A stretch of 64,000 nt of DNA from Gemmiger sp. An194 (GTDB lineage Bacteria > Bacillota > Clostridia > Oscillospirales > Ruminococcaceae), in contig NZ_NFKA01000012.1 in NCBI RefSeq assembly GCF_002160145.1, forward strand, positions 1 to 64,000, in the 5' to 3' direction. This document shows, piece by piece, positions 16,004-25,468 of the stretch; position 1 is the stretch's first letter; the number at the start of each line of letters is the position of its first letter. The notes beneath the pieces are model-generated. The model searched no databases. It saw only the letters and a program-made list of their open reading frames with translations, and was not told where the DNA came from. Both the position numbers and the translations under genes were made by a program.

Positions 16004-16738
16004 GTGGCCGCACAGATCATTATGGTGGCCTCCGGCAAGGGCGGCACCGGAAAAAGCACCGTGTCGGTGCTGCTGGGCAGCCGCCTGGCTGCCGCGGGCA
16101 AAAAGGTTCTGCTCATCGAGCTGGACAGCGGCCTGCGCAGTGTGGACATCATCGCCGGGGCCGCGGGCCGCACCGTGTACGATATCTCGGACGTGCTCTG
16201 CGGCCGGTGCGACTGGCGCAAGGCCATTGTGGAAAGCCCGGTCTACAAAGGGCTTTCGCTGATCAGCGCCCCCTACGAGCGGGGCAACGTGCAGCCCCAG
16301 CAGCTGGCCAAGCTCACCCGGAAGATGGCCAAGCACTACGACTTTATTCTGGTGGACACCGCCGCCGGTCTGGGCGCGCCCTTCGCCGCCGCCATGGTGG
16401 TGAGCCAGATGGCCCTTCTGGTGCTCACGCCGGACCCGGTTGCTTTGCGGGACGGCCACATCGCCGCCGATGTGCTGTTTGAGGGCGGCTTTACCAACGT
16501 GCGTCTGGTGATGAACCGGGTGGGTCCCTCCACCTTCGACAAGGGCGCGGTGGCCGATCTGGACGAGTGCATCGACACGGTGGCCGTGCAGCTGATCGCC
16601 GTCATCCCCGAGAGCGCGGCTCTGCTGAAAAGCACCGCCGCGGGCGAGGCCTTGCCGGAAAATACGCTGGCATGGCGGGCGTTTGACAATCTGGCCCGCC
16701 GCATCCTGGGCCAGCAGGTTCCTCTGGCCGTGCGCTGA
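16004..16738 (+). CDS. minD: MinD-like ParA/MinD ATPase
   Basis: The 244-residue protein has a deviant Walker A, ASGKGGTGKST (about 8-18), the switch region ELDSGLRSVDIIAG that corresponds to DADIGLRNLD in MinD, and LVDTAAGLG in place of VDSPAGIE. The C-terminus DNLARRILGQQVPL looks like the amphipathic membrane-targeting helix of MinD. It probably positions the division septum. GTG 16004 follows AAAAAAAGGAGG. Unlike many Clostridia, no minC precedes it and no minE follows; mgsA is next. The diverged switch motifs leave open another MinD/ParA role. Confidence 0.75.
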   Translation: MAAQIIMVASGKGGTGKSTVSVLLGSRLAAAGKKVLLIELDSGLRSVDIIAGAAGRTVYDISDVLCGRCDWRKAIVESPVYKGLSLISAPYERGNVQPQQLAKLTRKMAKHYDFILVDTAAGLGAPFAAAMVVSQMALLVLTPDPVALRDGHIAADVLFEGGFTNVRLVMNRVGPSTFDKGAVADLDECIDTVAVQLIAVIPESAALLKSTAAGEALPENTLAWRAFDNLARRILGQQVPLAVR

Positions 16739-16759
16739 GGGATGAAAATTTTGCGTTCC

Positions 16760-16791
16760 CCATGCCCTTCGGGGCATGGTTTCCCATTTTT
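16760..16791 (+). terminator. Terminator after minD
   Basis: The stem CCATGCCC/GGGCATGG with a TTCG tetraloop is followed by TTTCCCATTTTT. Confidence 0.75.
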
Positions 16792-16922
16792 ATACACAGC
16801 AGGCGGGCCGCAGCGGCGCTGCCCCCATAGAGGCATATCCCATAGAGGTTTGGAGAAGGTGCGTGCCCGCCGGGCGCGCAAATACGTTAGTTTGTCTTGA
16901 GAAAAAGGAGGGTGTTCCGTCC

Positions 16923-17330
16923 ATGAACATCGCATTGATCGCGCATGACGCGAAGAAGGAATTGATGGTGCAGTTCTGCATCGCTTACTGCCGGGTGCTC
17001 AGTCAGCACAACCTGCTGGCCACCGGCACCACCGGCAAGCTGGTGAGCGAGGCCACCGGCCTGCCCATCCAGTGCTTTTTGTCCGGCGTACACGGGGGCG
17101 ACCAGCAGATCGCGGCCCGCATCGCCTGCAACGAGATCGACCTGCTTCTGTTCTTCCGCGATCCCATCAGTGCGAAACCTCACGAACCCAACGAGATGAA
17201 TCTGCTGCGTCTTTGCGACGTGCGCAACATTCCCATCGCCACCAACATCGCCACCGCCGAAGTGCTCATCCATGGCCTGGAGCGGGGCGATCTGGAGTGG
17301 CGCAACATCGTCAATCCGCCCCAGCACTAA
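16923..17330 (+). CDS. mgsA: Methylglyoxal synthase
   Basis: The 135-residue enzyme converts dihydroxyacetone phosphate to methylglyoxal and phosphate, a bypass of lower glycolysis when phosphate is limiting. It contains the phosphate-binding [11 protein letters not shown] (31-41), [14 protein letters not shown] with catalytic D60, [14 protein letters not shown] (77-90) and NIATAE. ATG 16923 follows AAAAAGGAGG. Its place after minD is normal for Clostridia. Confidence 0.94.
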   Translation: MNIALIAHDAKKELMVQFCIAYCRVLSQHNLLATGTTGKLVSEATGLPIQCFLSGVHGGDQQIAARIACNEIDLLLFFRDPISAKPHEPNEMNLLRLCDVRNIPIATNIATAEVLIHGLERGDLEWRNIVNPPQH

Positions 17331-17360
17331 TATGCCGGAGCGCCGTGACCGAGTAAAAGC

Positions 17361-17402
17361 GGGGCTTTTCGGTATTTACCGAAAGGCCCCTTTGCGTTTT
17401 TT
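17361..17402 (+). terminator. Terminator after mgsA
   Basis: A hairpin with arms GGGGC-TTTCGGT / ACCGAAA-GGCCCC (17361-17390) is followed by TTTGCGTTTTTT. Confidence 0.8.
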
Positions 17403-17439
17403 CGGGGTTTTTTCCCGCCTGGGGCTTTGCCCCCGCCGG

Positions 17440-17802
17440 GTGCAGAGCGCCCTGATCTTAGTAGGTGTGGGGGCGCTGTATGCTCTGGAGACCCAGACTT
17501 TGGGCCTCTTTGTGCCCTGCCCGCTGCACCTGCTCACCGGGCTCAAGTGCCCGGCCTGCGGCATCACCACCGCCATTCTGGCCCTGCTGCACGGGGATGT
17601 GAGCGCGGCCTTTGCCGCGAACCCCGGCCTTGCCTTCAGCCTGCCGGTGCTGGGGCCGTATCTCTGCTGGCTGTTCTGGGGCTGGCTGCGGCAGCACCCC
17701 GCCGAGGGCCGCGCGGTGAATCTGGTGGGCGCGGGGCTGATCGTTTATTTTGCAGTCTGGGGCGTCTTGCGCAATCTTGCGCCCCTGATGGGCCTTGTGT
17801 AA
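17440..17802 (+). CDS. DUF2752 family membrane protein
   Basis: The core CPLHLLTGLKCPACGITTAILALLHGD is the DUF2752 signature, with two CP(x)C-type cysteine sites between hydrophobic helices; three to four membrane segments are visible. The function is unknown. I place the start at GTG 17440 because a strong mgsA terminator lies upstream at 17361-17402. The frame is open further, to ATG 17332, which would make it 156 residues. Neither start has a good ribosome site. Confidence 0.68.
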   Translation: MQSALILVGVGALYALETQTLGLFVPCPLHLLTGLKCPACGITTAILALLHGDVSAAFAANPGLAFSLPVLGPYLCWLFWGWLRQHPAEGRAVNLVGAGLIVYFAVWGVLRNLAPLMGLV

Positions 17803-17846
17803 GGCCGTATTTTTCGCAAACAGCGACCAAAAAAGGAGAAATTTCC

Positions 17847-18179
17847 ATGACAAGAAACATTGTGGTGTGCATCCTGCTTTACTTCATCACCTGCGGGCTG
17901 TACGGCATCTATTGGATGTACACTCTGAACGAATACGCCCGGTCGGTGGCCCCTCAGGAATGGCAGACCAGCGGCCTCACCGTGATCCTGCTGAACATCG
18001 TCACCTGCGGCATCTACGGCCTGTACTGGAACTACAAGATGGGCAAGGCCTACATGACCGTGAACGGCGGCAACGACAACAGCCTGCTGTATGTGCTGCT
18101 GGGTGTGTTCGGCTTTGCGGTTGTGAACTGGGCCATCATGCAGAACGACATCAACAACGCTGCCCGCTTCCGGTACTAA
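17847..18179 (+). CDS. DUF4234 family membrane protein
   Basis: The 110-residue protein has three hydrophobic segments and two copies of the DUF4234 motif, ITCGLYGIYWMYTLNEYA and VTCGIYGLYWNYKMGKAY, about 42 residues apart. The tandem motif suggests internal duplication. Its function is unknown; it is likely in the cytoplasmic membrane. ATG 17847 follows AAAAAAGGAG, a strong site. Confidence 0.75.
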   Translation: MTRNIVVCILLYFITCGLYGIYWMYTLNEYARSVAPQEWQTSGLTVILLNIVTCGIYGLYWNYKMGKAYMTVNGGNDNSLLYVLLGVFGFAVVNWAIMQNDINNAARFRY

Positions 18180-18182
18180 GCC

Positions 18183-18458
18183 ATGGAGCGGCTGCTTTAC
18201 CGGCTGGCCGTTGGCAGCGCGGTGGCAGGGCTGGGCATTCTGCTGCTGGTAATGGCCAGCGGAAGGGCCTGGCCGGACCCCATCTACGCCATCGGCGCAC
18301 CGTTGGGCATGGGCCTTATCGCCCTGTGCCTGGTCTTTCTGGCCGCGCGGTGGGCGGTGCGCCTGTTCGATGCGGTGCGAGCCCGGCGTTTGGCCCAGGT
18401 GGCCGCGCTGGTGCTGGCGGCCATCGTGTGCCTTTCCGATTTTTTCCTGCGGCGGTGA
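18183..18458 (+). CDS. Small membrane protein of unknown function
   Basis: The 91-residue protein starts four bases after the previous stop, so it is probably co-transcribed and coupled. Three hydrophobic segments (about 8-25, 35-56 and 70-88) are separated by an Arg-rich loop, FDAVRARRLAQ. I do not recognise a family. The C-terminus DFFLRR is positively charged. Confidence 0.6.
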   Translation: MERLLYRLAVGSAVAGLGILLLVMASGRAWPDPIYAIGAPLGMGLIALCLVFLAARWAVRLFDAVRARRLAQVAALVLAAIVCLSDFFLRR

Positions 18459-18511
18459 GCCTTGCCGCGGCGGGAGCATGCCCCGGAGCATATCTGTGTT
18501 ATAAGCAAAAA

Positions 18512-18550
18512 GACCCCCAATGCCGGGAGCGGCTTCCGGCATCGGGGGTC
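18512..18550. terminator. Bidirectional terminator between 18183 gene and ogt
   Basis: Long arms GACCCCCAATGCCGG / CCGGCATCGGGGGTC, with one mismatch, lie between convergent genes. AAAAA precedes it and TTGTGCGTTTTTG follows. Confidence 0.8.
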
Positions 18551-18574
18551 TTGTGCGTTTTTGAGAAAAGGTTT

Positions 18575-19108
18575 TCAACGGCGGGCGGGGCCGGATGTGG
18601 AAAAGTTGGCCAGCTGTACGCCCTCGTGGGCCAGCAGCCAGCGTTTTTTGTCCAGCCCGCCCGCGTAGCCGGTCAGGCTGCCGTTTGTGCCCACCACCCG
18701 GTGGCAGGGGATGATGATGGAAATGGGGTTGCGGCCCACCGCGCCCCCCACCGCCTGGCTGGCCATGGGGCGGCCGGTTTCGACCGAAATCGCCCGGGCC
18801 AGTGCGCCATAGGTGATGGTCTGCCCGTAGGGGATGGTCAGCAGCAGCGCCCACACCTGCTTTTGAAAGGCGCTGCCCTGCGGGGCCAGCGGCAGTGCCG
18901 CCGGGTCGGGAGCATGTCCCGCGAAGTAGTCCTCCAGCCAGCGGGCCGCCTGGCCGAACAGGGGCAGGTCCGCCCGCCGGGGCACATCCGGCGGCAGATG
19001 GGCGGCGAAGTGCATCTGCCCCTCCAGCCACAGGCCGGTCAGGTGGGTCTCGGTGCCCGCCATCATCACCGGCCCCAGCGGGCCGGTCAGGGTGGTGGTG
19101 TACAGCAT
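18575..19108 (-). CDS. ogt: Methylated-DNA-[protein]-cysteine S-methyltransferase
   Basis: The 177-residue suicide repair protein removes alkyl groups from O6 of guanine. The active site IIIPCHRVVG places the acceptor cysteine at C135, with the GRNP asparagine hinge at N127 and YGALARAI helix-turn-helix residues just before. No Ada domain is present. ATG 19108 was chosen because AAAGGAGG precedes it; a longer ATG at 19147 overlaps the promoter of the antisense RNA on the other strand. Confidence 0.93.
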   Translation of the reverse strand: MLYTTTLTGPLGPVMMAGTETHLTGLWLEGQMHFAAHLPPDVPRRADLPLFGQAARWLEDYFAGHAPDPAALPLAPQGSAFQKQVWALLLTIPYGQTITYGALARAISVETGRPMASQAVGGAVGRNPISIIIPCHRVVGTNGSLTGYAGGLDKKRWLLAHEGVQLANFSTSGPARR

Positions 19109-19134
19109 GGGAAAGCCTCCTTTGGGCGGGCTGC

Positions 19135-19163
19135 TTGCGTTTTGCACCCATCTGGGGTATAAT
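19135..19163 (+). promoter_or_regulatory. Promoter of putative antitoxin RNA
   Basis: TTGCGT (19135-19140), a 17-base spacer and TATAAT (19158-19163). It drives a short transcript ending at the terminator at 19214-19265. Confidence 0.75.
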
Positions 19164-19169
19164 ACTAAC

Positions 19170-19266
19170 AGAAGGTGGTACTGCCCGGAGACGGGTCAGT
19201 CCCTTGGAGATTTACGGAAGTAAACCGCGTTCCTGGGGAGGTGCGGCGGCTTACTTCCGTTTTTTG
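19170..19266 (+). ncRNA. Putative type I antitoxin RNA
   Basis: A transcript of about 95 bases from the promoter at 19135-19163 would hold a stem-loop, ACTGCCCG (19180-19187) / CGGG-T-CAGT (19192-19200), closed by a GAGA tetraloop. It ends with a terminator, arms ACGGAAGTAA (19214-19223) and TTACTTCCGT (19251-19260), plus six T. Its 3' end is antisense to the last codons and the 3' untranslated part of the toxin-like ORF on the minus strand. The arrangement resembles txpA/RatA and bsrG/SR4, where mRNA and antitoxin overlap at their 3' ends. Confidence 0.65.
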
Positions 19267-19358
19267 TTATCGTGTGTGATCGTCCAAACGATTTGAAACG
19301 TCCCGTAGACTGCTCCGCCGATTAAGGTCAGAAGCGAAAGGACTTCCTGTAACGTCAT
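19251..19358 (-). CDS. Hol-Tox-like small membrane toxin (type I TA)
   Basis: The 35-residue peptide begins MTLQEVLSLLTLIGG, has one membrane helix and ends in a charged tail HDNKKRK. This is the plan of holin-like toxins (TxpA, BsrG and the Hol-Tox family), which damage the membrane when overexpressed. ATG 19358-19356 follows AGGGGGTGATT, a strong ribosome site. The mRNA has its own promoter (TCGACA-N17-TACAAT on the minus strand) and a leader of about 120 bases with a 9-bp GC hairpin just upstream of the ribosome site, which could hide it. A convergent small RNA overlaps its 3' end. Family assignment is by pattern only. Confidence 0.65.
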   Translation of the reverse strand: MTLQEVLSLLTLIGGAVYGTFQIVWTITHDNKKRK

Positions 19359-19385
19359 GGAAGGAATCACCCCCTCTGCGAAAAA

Positions 19386-19419
19386 GCAGCGGGGAAAAAC
19401 AGAAGCTTCGCCCCGCTGC
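19386..19419 (-). promoter_or_regulatory. Leader hairpin of the toxin mRNA
   Basis: Arms GCAGCGGGG (19386-19394) and CCCCGCTGC (19411-19419) lie in the toxin leader, about ten bases upstream of its ribosome site (19365-19376). Structured leaders that delay translation are usual for type I toxins. Confidence 0.55.
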
Positions 19420-19486
19420 CGCTGCCTTTGCGCAGCGTGCAATGGGGACTGGACCGCCTGCCGTGTCCGGCAGCACCACCGCCACC

Positions 19487-19515
19487 ATTGTAACAAACCC
19501 CGCGCGTTTTGTCGA
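19487..19515 (-). promoter_or_regulatory. Toxin promoter
   Basis: On the minus strand TCGACA (19515-19510), 17 bases and TACAAT (19492-19487). The -35 lies in the loop of the palindrome at 19496-19529. Confidence 0.65.
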
Positions 19516-19529
19516 GAACGCGCGGGGTT
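19496..19529. terminator. Terminator of the lipoprotein gene, nested with toxin promoter
   Basis: Perfect 13-bp arms AACCCCGCGCGTT (19496-19508) and AACGCGCGGGGTT (19517-19529) with an 8-base loop. On the minus strand TTTGTT follows, so it terminates the gene ending at 19575. Confidence 0.75.
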
Positions 19530-19574
19530 GCTTTGTATCTTTGATAAAATGTGAAACCGGGGTGGGTTTTGGCT

Positions 19575-20093
19575 TCACTCCTCCGGCTCCACCGCGAAGT
19601 AGGTCTCTACGCCATCCCGGCGGAAGGTGATGACCTGCCCCGAGGGCTGGCCGTTTTCGTCCAGAATGTCCAGCCGGAATCTGCCCTCGCCATTGCCCAG
19701 ATAGGTCAGGCCGCTGGGGTTTGCAGGGGTGGCCTCGATGCCCAGCGGCTGGAAGGTGCCGTCCGCGGAAAGAAACGCCAGCCGCACATCGGTGTGCTCC
19801 GGCTCGGCGTACAGCACCACGCCCACCAGCTCCTCGCCGCCGTCCGGCACCGACACGCAGTCAAGCACCGTGCGCCGCTCGTTCTGCTCCTGGGCGAGGA
19901 ACAGCTCCGCCACCGCTTCGTCGGTCCACTCTGTGGATTCACTGGCGCTTGCGGCTTCGCCGGCAGGCTGCGAAACGGACGCCGGACTGCCGGAATCGGG
20001 CAGGGAGGTGGAGGCCGATGCACTGGAAGCGGGCGCGCAACCGGCCAGCAGCGCCGCCAAAAGGCAGCAGGCAAGAGAAAGAAGTATCTTCAT
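19575..20093 (-). CDS. Small secreted lipoprotein of unknown function
   Basis: The 172-residue protein has a lipoprotein signal peptide (MKILLSLACCLLAALLAGC, lipobox LAGC, acylated Cys at 19), then a Ser/Ala/Pro-rich linker (20-55) and a compact C-terminal domain with predicted beta strands (VLYAEPEHTDVRLAFLSADG...VITFRRDGVETYF). It should be tethered to the outer face of the membrane. I do not recognise the domain. ATG 20093 follows AAAGGAGGG. Confidence 0.75.
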   Translation of the reverse strand: MKILLSLACCLLAALLAGCAPASSASASTSLPDSGSPASVSQPAGEAASASESTEWTDEAVAELFLAQEQNERRTVLDCVSVPDGGEELVGVVLYAEPEHTDVRLAFLSADGTFQPLGIEATPANPSGLTYLGNGEGRFRLDILDENGQPSGQVITFRRDGVETYFAVEPEE

Positions 20094-20225
20094 GGGGAAA
20101 TCCCTCCTTTGGAGCGGTCCCGGTGCGGCCGATGCGCAGCCCGGGCCAAAATGACAAAAACAGCTCTTCTGCCCTCATTGTAAGCGCCCGGCGGGCAAAA
20201 AACAAGCCGCAAAAGCCGCTTTGCC

Positions 20226-20254
20226 TTGTAATATCTTGTGGAAAGCGGTATAAT
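20226..20254 (+). promoter_or_regulatory. aspS promoter
   Basis: TTGTAA (20226-20231), 17 bases and TATAAT (20249-20254), about 70 bases upstream of the start. Confidence 0.7.
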
Positions 20255-20330
20255 AAAACGGTCTAAGAATTTGCGGAGGCCGGGAGTTTCCCGGGCTCCA
20301 GCGCTTTTAATAAAAGGGGTAAATCAAATT

Positions 20331-22115
<1,785 letters not shown>

Positions 22116-22136
22116 TCTGCCAACTGAATAACGGCA

Positions 22137-22173
22137 AACGCGCCGCTTCCCGTTTGGGAGGCGGCGCGTTTTT
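22137..22173 (+). terminator. Terminator after aspS
   Basis: A 10-bp stem AACGCGCCGC/GCGGCGCGTT with a 14-base loop, followed by TTT. Confidence 0.8.
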
Positions 22174-22240
22174 GTGTACCGAAAACGGGACATAAACTGG
22201 GAAGGACTGAATTGGAAATTGAGTGAGGAGTGGGGGATGG

Positions 22241-22246
22241 TATAAT
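22241..22246 (+). promoter_or_regulatory. -10 element of the AT-rich gene
   Basis: TGGTATAAT ends at 22246 in an AT-rich stretch. No clear -35 is visible; an extended -10 promoter is likely. Confidence 0.5.
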
Positions 22247-22285
22247 AAATATTATTATATAAATAGCTAAAATGAGGTGAAAAAG

Positions 22286-22897
22286 GTGCTTGAATGGGTG
22301 AGAGGGTTTGTAATTGCTTTAGGCGGCGGTACAGTTGTTTTGATTGGTATGCTTACAATATGTAAAGGACTCTTTATAAAGTTTTTTGAATCTGGGATTG
22401 AGTCTTCTTTTGAAAAAAGTCTTGAACGATTTAAAAATAAGATGGAACGCTCTACAAGAGCATATGAAATTTTGTTGGATCGAGAAATGAGATTTTATGA
22501 ACGAATAGAACAGATTGTAGCAGAATTGATACTTCTTCAGGAAAGCATGCTTTTCTGTTTGGAAGAAAGCGAAAAAATAGGAAGAGAGCATAGGCATCAA
22601 GACTTTTGTAAATGTTTTAAATCATATATTGAGCAAATTAGCGCTCTACAAAATCAATGTCTAATTCACCAAAGTTATATTCCAACGGAGATTTTTGGGG
22701 TTTTTGAGGAGGTCATTAAGCAAGTAAAAGAGGGTATGTGTTATTGGGTTGAGACAGAAAAACTTTTGTATTCAGAGGAAAATGATGCGATTGACTACTC
22801 TATGGGAAAAGAAAAAAGTGAGGCAGTTTTAAATAGTATTGCTTCCGCAGAAACAAAAATTCAGGAACGATTGAAACAATTATGTGGAGAGGACTAA
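22286..22897 (+). CDS. AT-rich orphan membrane-anchored coiled-coil protein
   Basis: The 203-residue protein has one N-terminal hydrophobic helix (about 5-28) and then a largely helical charged body (FEKSLERFKNKMERSTRAYEILLDREMRFYERIEQIVAEL...). It contains scattered cysteines and is probably membrane-tethered with a cytoplasmic coiled coil. Its base composition and codons are far more AT-rich than both neighbours, and it sits between two terminators as a single-gene island, so recent acquisition is likely. GTG 22286 was preferred because GAGGTGA precedes it; GTG 22277 is possible. I do not recognise a family; phage-defence or regulatory roles are speculation. Confidence 0.7.
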   Translation: MLEWVRGFVIALGGGTVVLIGMLTICKGLFIKFFESGIESSFEKSLERFKNKMERSTRAYEILLDREMRFYERIEQIVAELILLQESMLFCLEESEKIGREHRHQDFCKCFKSYIEQISALQNQCLIHQSYIPTEIFGVFEEVIKQVKEGMCYWVETEKLLYSEENDAIDYSMGKEKSEAVLNSIASAETKIQERLKQLCGED

Positions 22898-22950
22898 TGA
22901 TAAAAAATTTGGAATGGCTCTGATGAACTTTTCGTTTTTATAACATCACA

Positions 22951-22981
22951 AACCCCCGGCGGCAAGCTGCCGCCGGGGGTT
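22951..22981. terminator. Bidirectional terminator
   Basis: A near-complete palindrome, AACCCCCGGCGGCA / TGCCGCCGGGGGTT with loop AGC, between convergent genes; U-tracts are short. Confidence 0.7.
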
Positions 22982-23067
22982 ATCCATCCCTCTATATGGC
23001 CCGGGCTTTCCCTTTCCCGGGCTTTTTTCGTTTCCCTTTTTCTCTCTCTTCTCTCTTCTCGTTTCGC

Positions 23068-25320
23068 TTATACGCGCTTTACATACATCTGCACGCTGGG
23101 GTAGTCGCCGGCCAGCTGGGGCAGGGTGTAGCCTGCGCGCATCAGGGTGCTGCCGCTGTAGGTTTTGCCCACGCCCTCCATGGCCAGGTCCAGGCCTGCC
23201 TGGGGTGCGCAGTGGCAGCCGTGGATGTCCAGGCTCTCCACACGGTAGAGGGCATCCGGGTCAAGGCCCCGCAGCCACACGTGCAGCGGGCGGGCGTTGG
23301 CCTCCGGATGGGTGAGGATCAGGTTGAACAGCGCCTCGCTCTGCTCCTCGTCCACAAACTGCCAGGCCGCGTAGCGGCTTTCCTCGGTGGGGTCGGTGAG
23401 CCGGTAATACAGCCCGTTCTGAATGAGCTGGTAGTGCTTGTCGAAGAAGGCGATCTGCTCCTTCACCTGGGCGGCTTCCTCGTCGCTCAGCTTGTTCAGG
23501 TCCAGCTCGTAGCCGAAGGTGCCTGCCATGGCGGCCACCGCCCGGGTCCACAGGGGAGTGGTGCGGCCGGTCTGGTGGTTGGGGCAGGCGGACACATGCG
23601 CGCCCATGCTGCTCACCGGGTAGCCAAAGGAGGTGCCGTGCTGGATCACCAGCCGCTCGATGGCGTCGGTGTCGTCACTGCACCAGATCTGGGGGAAGTA
23701 GGCCAGCATGCCCGCGTCGAAGCGTCCGCCGCCGCCCGCGCAGCCCTCAAACAGCACATGGGGGAAGCGGGTGGTCAGGGTCTCCAGCAGCCGGTAAACG
23801 CCCAGCATGTACCGGTGGGCCGCTTCGCCCTGCCGCTCGGCGGGCAGCACCCGGCTGTACACGTCGGTCATGTTCCGGTTCATATCCCACTTCACGTACG
23901 CGATGGGATTGTTGGCCAGCAGGTCGGTCAGCCGCTCGGTCAGGTAGTCCACCACCTCGGGGCGGCCCATGTCCAGCACCATCTGGTTGCGGCTCATCAC
24001 CGGGGCCCGGCCCGGCAGGGTGAGGGCCCAGTCCGGATGCGCCCGGTACAGGTCGGAATCCTCGCTCACCATCTCCGGCTCCACCCAGATGCCGAACTTC
24101 ATGCCCAGCGCGTTCACCCGCTGAATCAGGGGAGTCAGGCCGCCGGGCAGCTTCTTCTCGTTCACGAACCAGTCGCCCAGGCCGCTGTTGTCGTCGTTGC
24201 GCTTGCCGAACCAGCCGTCGTCCAGCACCAGCATCTCCACGCCCAGCGCCGCCGCCTTTTCCGCGATGCGCACGATGGCGTCGGAATCAAAGTCGAAGTA
24301 GGTGGCCTCCCAGTTGTTGATCAGCACCGGGCGGCGGGCGAAGCGGTGCTCGCCCCGGCTCACGTTGTGCCGGATGAACCGGTGATACTGCTGGGACAGG
24401 GCGGTCAGGCCGTTTTCGGTGCAGGCCAGAATGACCTCGGGAGCGGTGAAGGCCTCGCCGGGGGCCAGCTGCCAGCTAAAGCGCTCGTCGTGGATGCCGC
24501 TCACGATGCGGGTCAGGCCGTTCTGGTCCACCTCCACATCGGTGCGGTGACTGCCGGAGTACACCGGCATCACGCCGTAGCACAGGCCGTGCTCCTCGTC
24601 TGCCTTGCGGTCGCACAGGATCACGAAGGGGTTGTGGTGGTGGCTGGAGGCGCCGCGGGTGGAGGACACGGTCTGGATGGCGTTCAGCAGGGGCACACGC
24701 TCGGCCTGCCGCTCCATGGTGTGGCGGCCGTGGAAGTGAATCATATCCCACCGGCCGAAGGGCAGGTCCAGGCACATGGACGCGGCCTTTTCCAGCCGCA
24801 GGGTCTGACTGCCGCCGTTCACCAGCCGGACGGCCCGGGTGATGATGTCCTGCTTTGCGAACACGCCGTACAGCAGCTCCAGCGCAAGGCCGGTCACGCC
24901 GTCCTCCATGCGGATGCACAGGGTCTCGGCCTCGTTTTCTTCGTCGTGGGCGCTGGGCAGGCCGGTCAGGGCGTATTTGCCCTTCTGGATGCTGTGGCCC
25001 GCGTAGCGCCACTCGGCGCCGGCAGCGCCGGCCTCATCCCGCACCACCAGGCAGGACAGACGGAAATCACCGGTGTTGCAGCCGGTGTATTCCTGGGGCA
25101 GGGTGTCCGGAGAGATGCCCCGGCGCGCCCGGTCGGCGTTGTGGTTGGGCGAGAAGCCCCGGTCCGCCGGGGGATACATGGCCGCCAGGTCGCCCTGGCC
25201 GATGGCCGGGCCGTAGTAGAGATGGAGCAGGCGGTCCAGATGGTCCAGCCCCATCTGGTAGGTGGTGCTGCGGGTGGAAAGGGTAAAGGTACGCGCGGAG
25301 GCGTTAAATTGAATGCCCAT
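23068..25320 (-). CDS. aga: Alpha-galactosidase, GH36
   Basis: The 750-residue enzyme hydrolyses terminal alpha-1,6-galactose from raffinose, stachyose or melibiose. It has an N-terminal beta domain (about 1-320), then a barrel with NNWEATYFDFD, LDDGWFGKRNDD, YVKWDMNRNMTD (nucleophile D479) and the EGCAGGGGRFD / WCSDDTDAIERL region (acid/base D549). There is no signal peptide, so substrate must be imported, which fits the ABC genes upstream. ATG 25320 follows GGAGG. It is the last gene of the operon, 148 bases after the permease. Confidence 0.95.
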   Translation of the reverse strand: MGIQFNASARTFTLSTRSTTYQMGLDHLDRLLHLYYGPAIGQGDLAAMYPPADRGFSPNHNADRARRGISPDTLPQEYTGCNTGDFRLSCLVVRDEAGAAGAEWRYAGHSIQKGKYALTGLPSAHDEENEAETLCIRMEDGVTGLALELLYGVFAKQDIITRAVRLVNGGSQTLRLEKAASMCLDLPFGRWDMIHFHGRHTMERQAERVPLLNAIQTVSSTRGASSHHHNPFVILCDRKADEEHGLCYGVMPVYSGSHRTDVEVDQNGLTRIVSGIHDERFSWQLAPGEAFTAPEVILACTENGLTALSQQYHRFIRHNVSRGEHRFARRPVLINNWEATYFDFDSDAIVRIAEKAAALGVEMLVLDDGWFGKRNDDNSGLGDWFVNEKKLPGGLTPLIQRVNALGMKFGIWVEPEMVSEDSDLYRAHPDWALTLPGRAPVMSRNQMVLDMGRPEVVDYLTERLTDLLANNPIAYVKWDMNRNMTDVYSRVLPAERQGEAAHRYMLGVYRLLETLTTRFPHVLFEGCAGGGGRFDAGMLAYFPQIWCSDDTDAIERLVIQHGTSFGYPVSSMGAHVSACPNHQTGRTTPLWTRAVAAMAGTFGYELDLNKLSDEEAAQVKEQIAFFDKHYQLIQNGLYYRLTDPTEESRYAAWQFVDEEQSEALFNLILTHPEANARPLHVWLRGLDPDALYRVESLDIHGCHCAPQAGLDLAMEGVGKTYSGSTLMRAGYTLPQLAGDYPSVQMYVKRV

Positions 25321-25468
25321 ACAAGGGTCCTCCTGGAAGTTTGGAATCGCACCGGGCCTTTGGGGTCCGGTGCTGGAATTGGAAAAGGTGGATAAAAAGC
25401 ACGAGGCGGGCGGCTGGCCGGGATTCGGCCGGCCGCCTGCCGTGCGAAAAAATGATTCAGTTTGCGGT

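Noticed and set aside
17332-17439. Upstream extension of the DUF2752 protein to ATG 17332
   Set aside because: It would place the mgsA terminator inside the coding region, lacks a ribosome site and adds residues not typical of the family.
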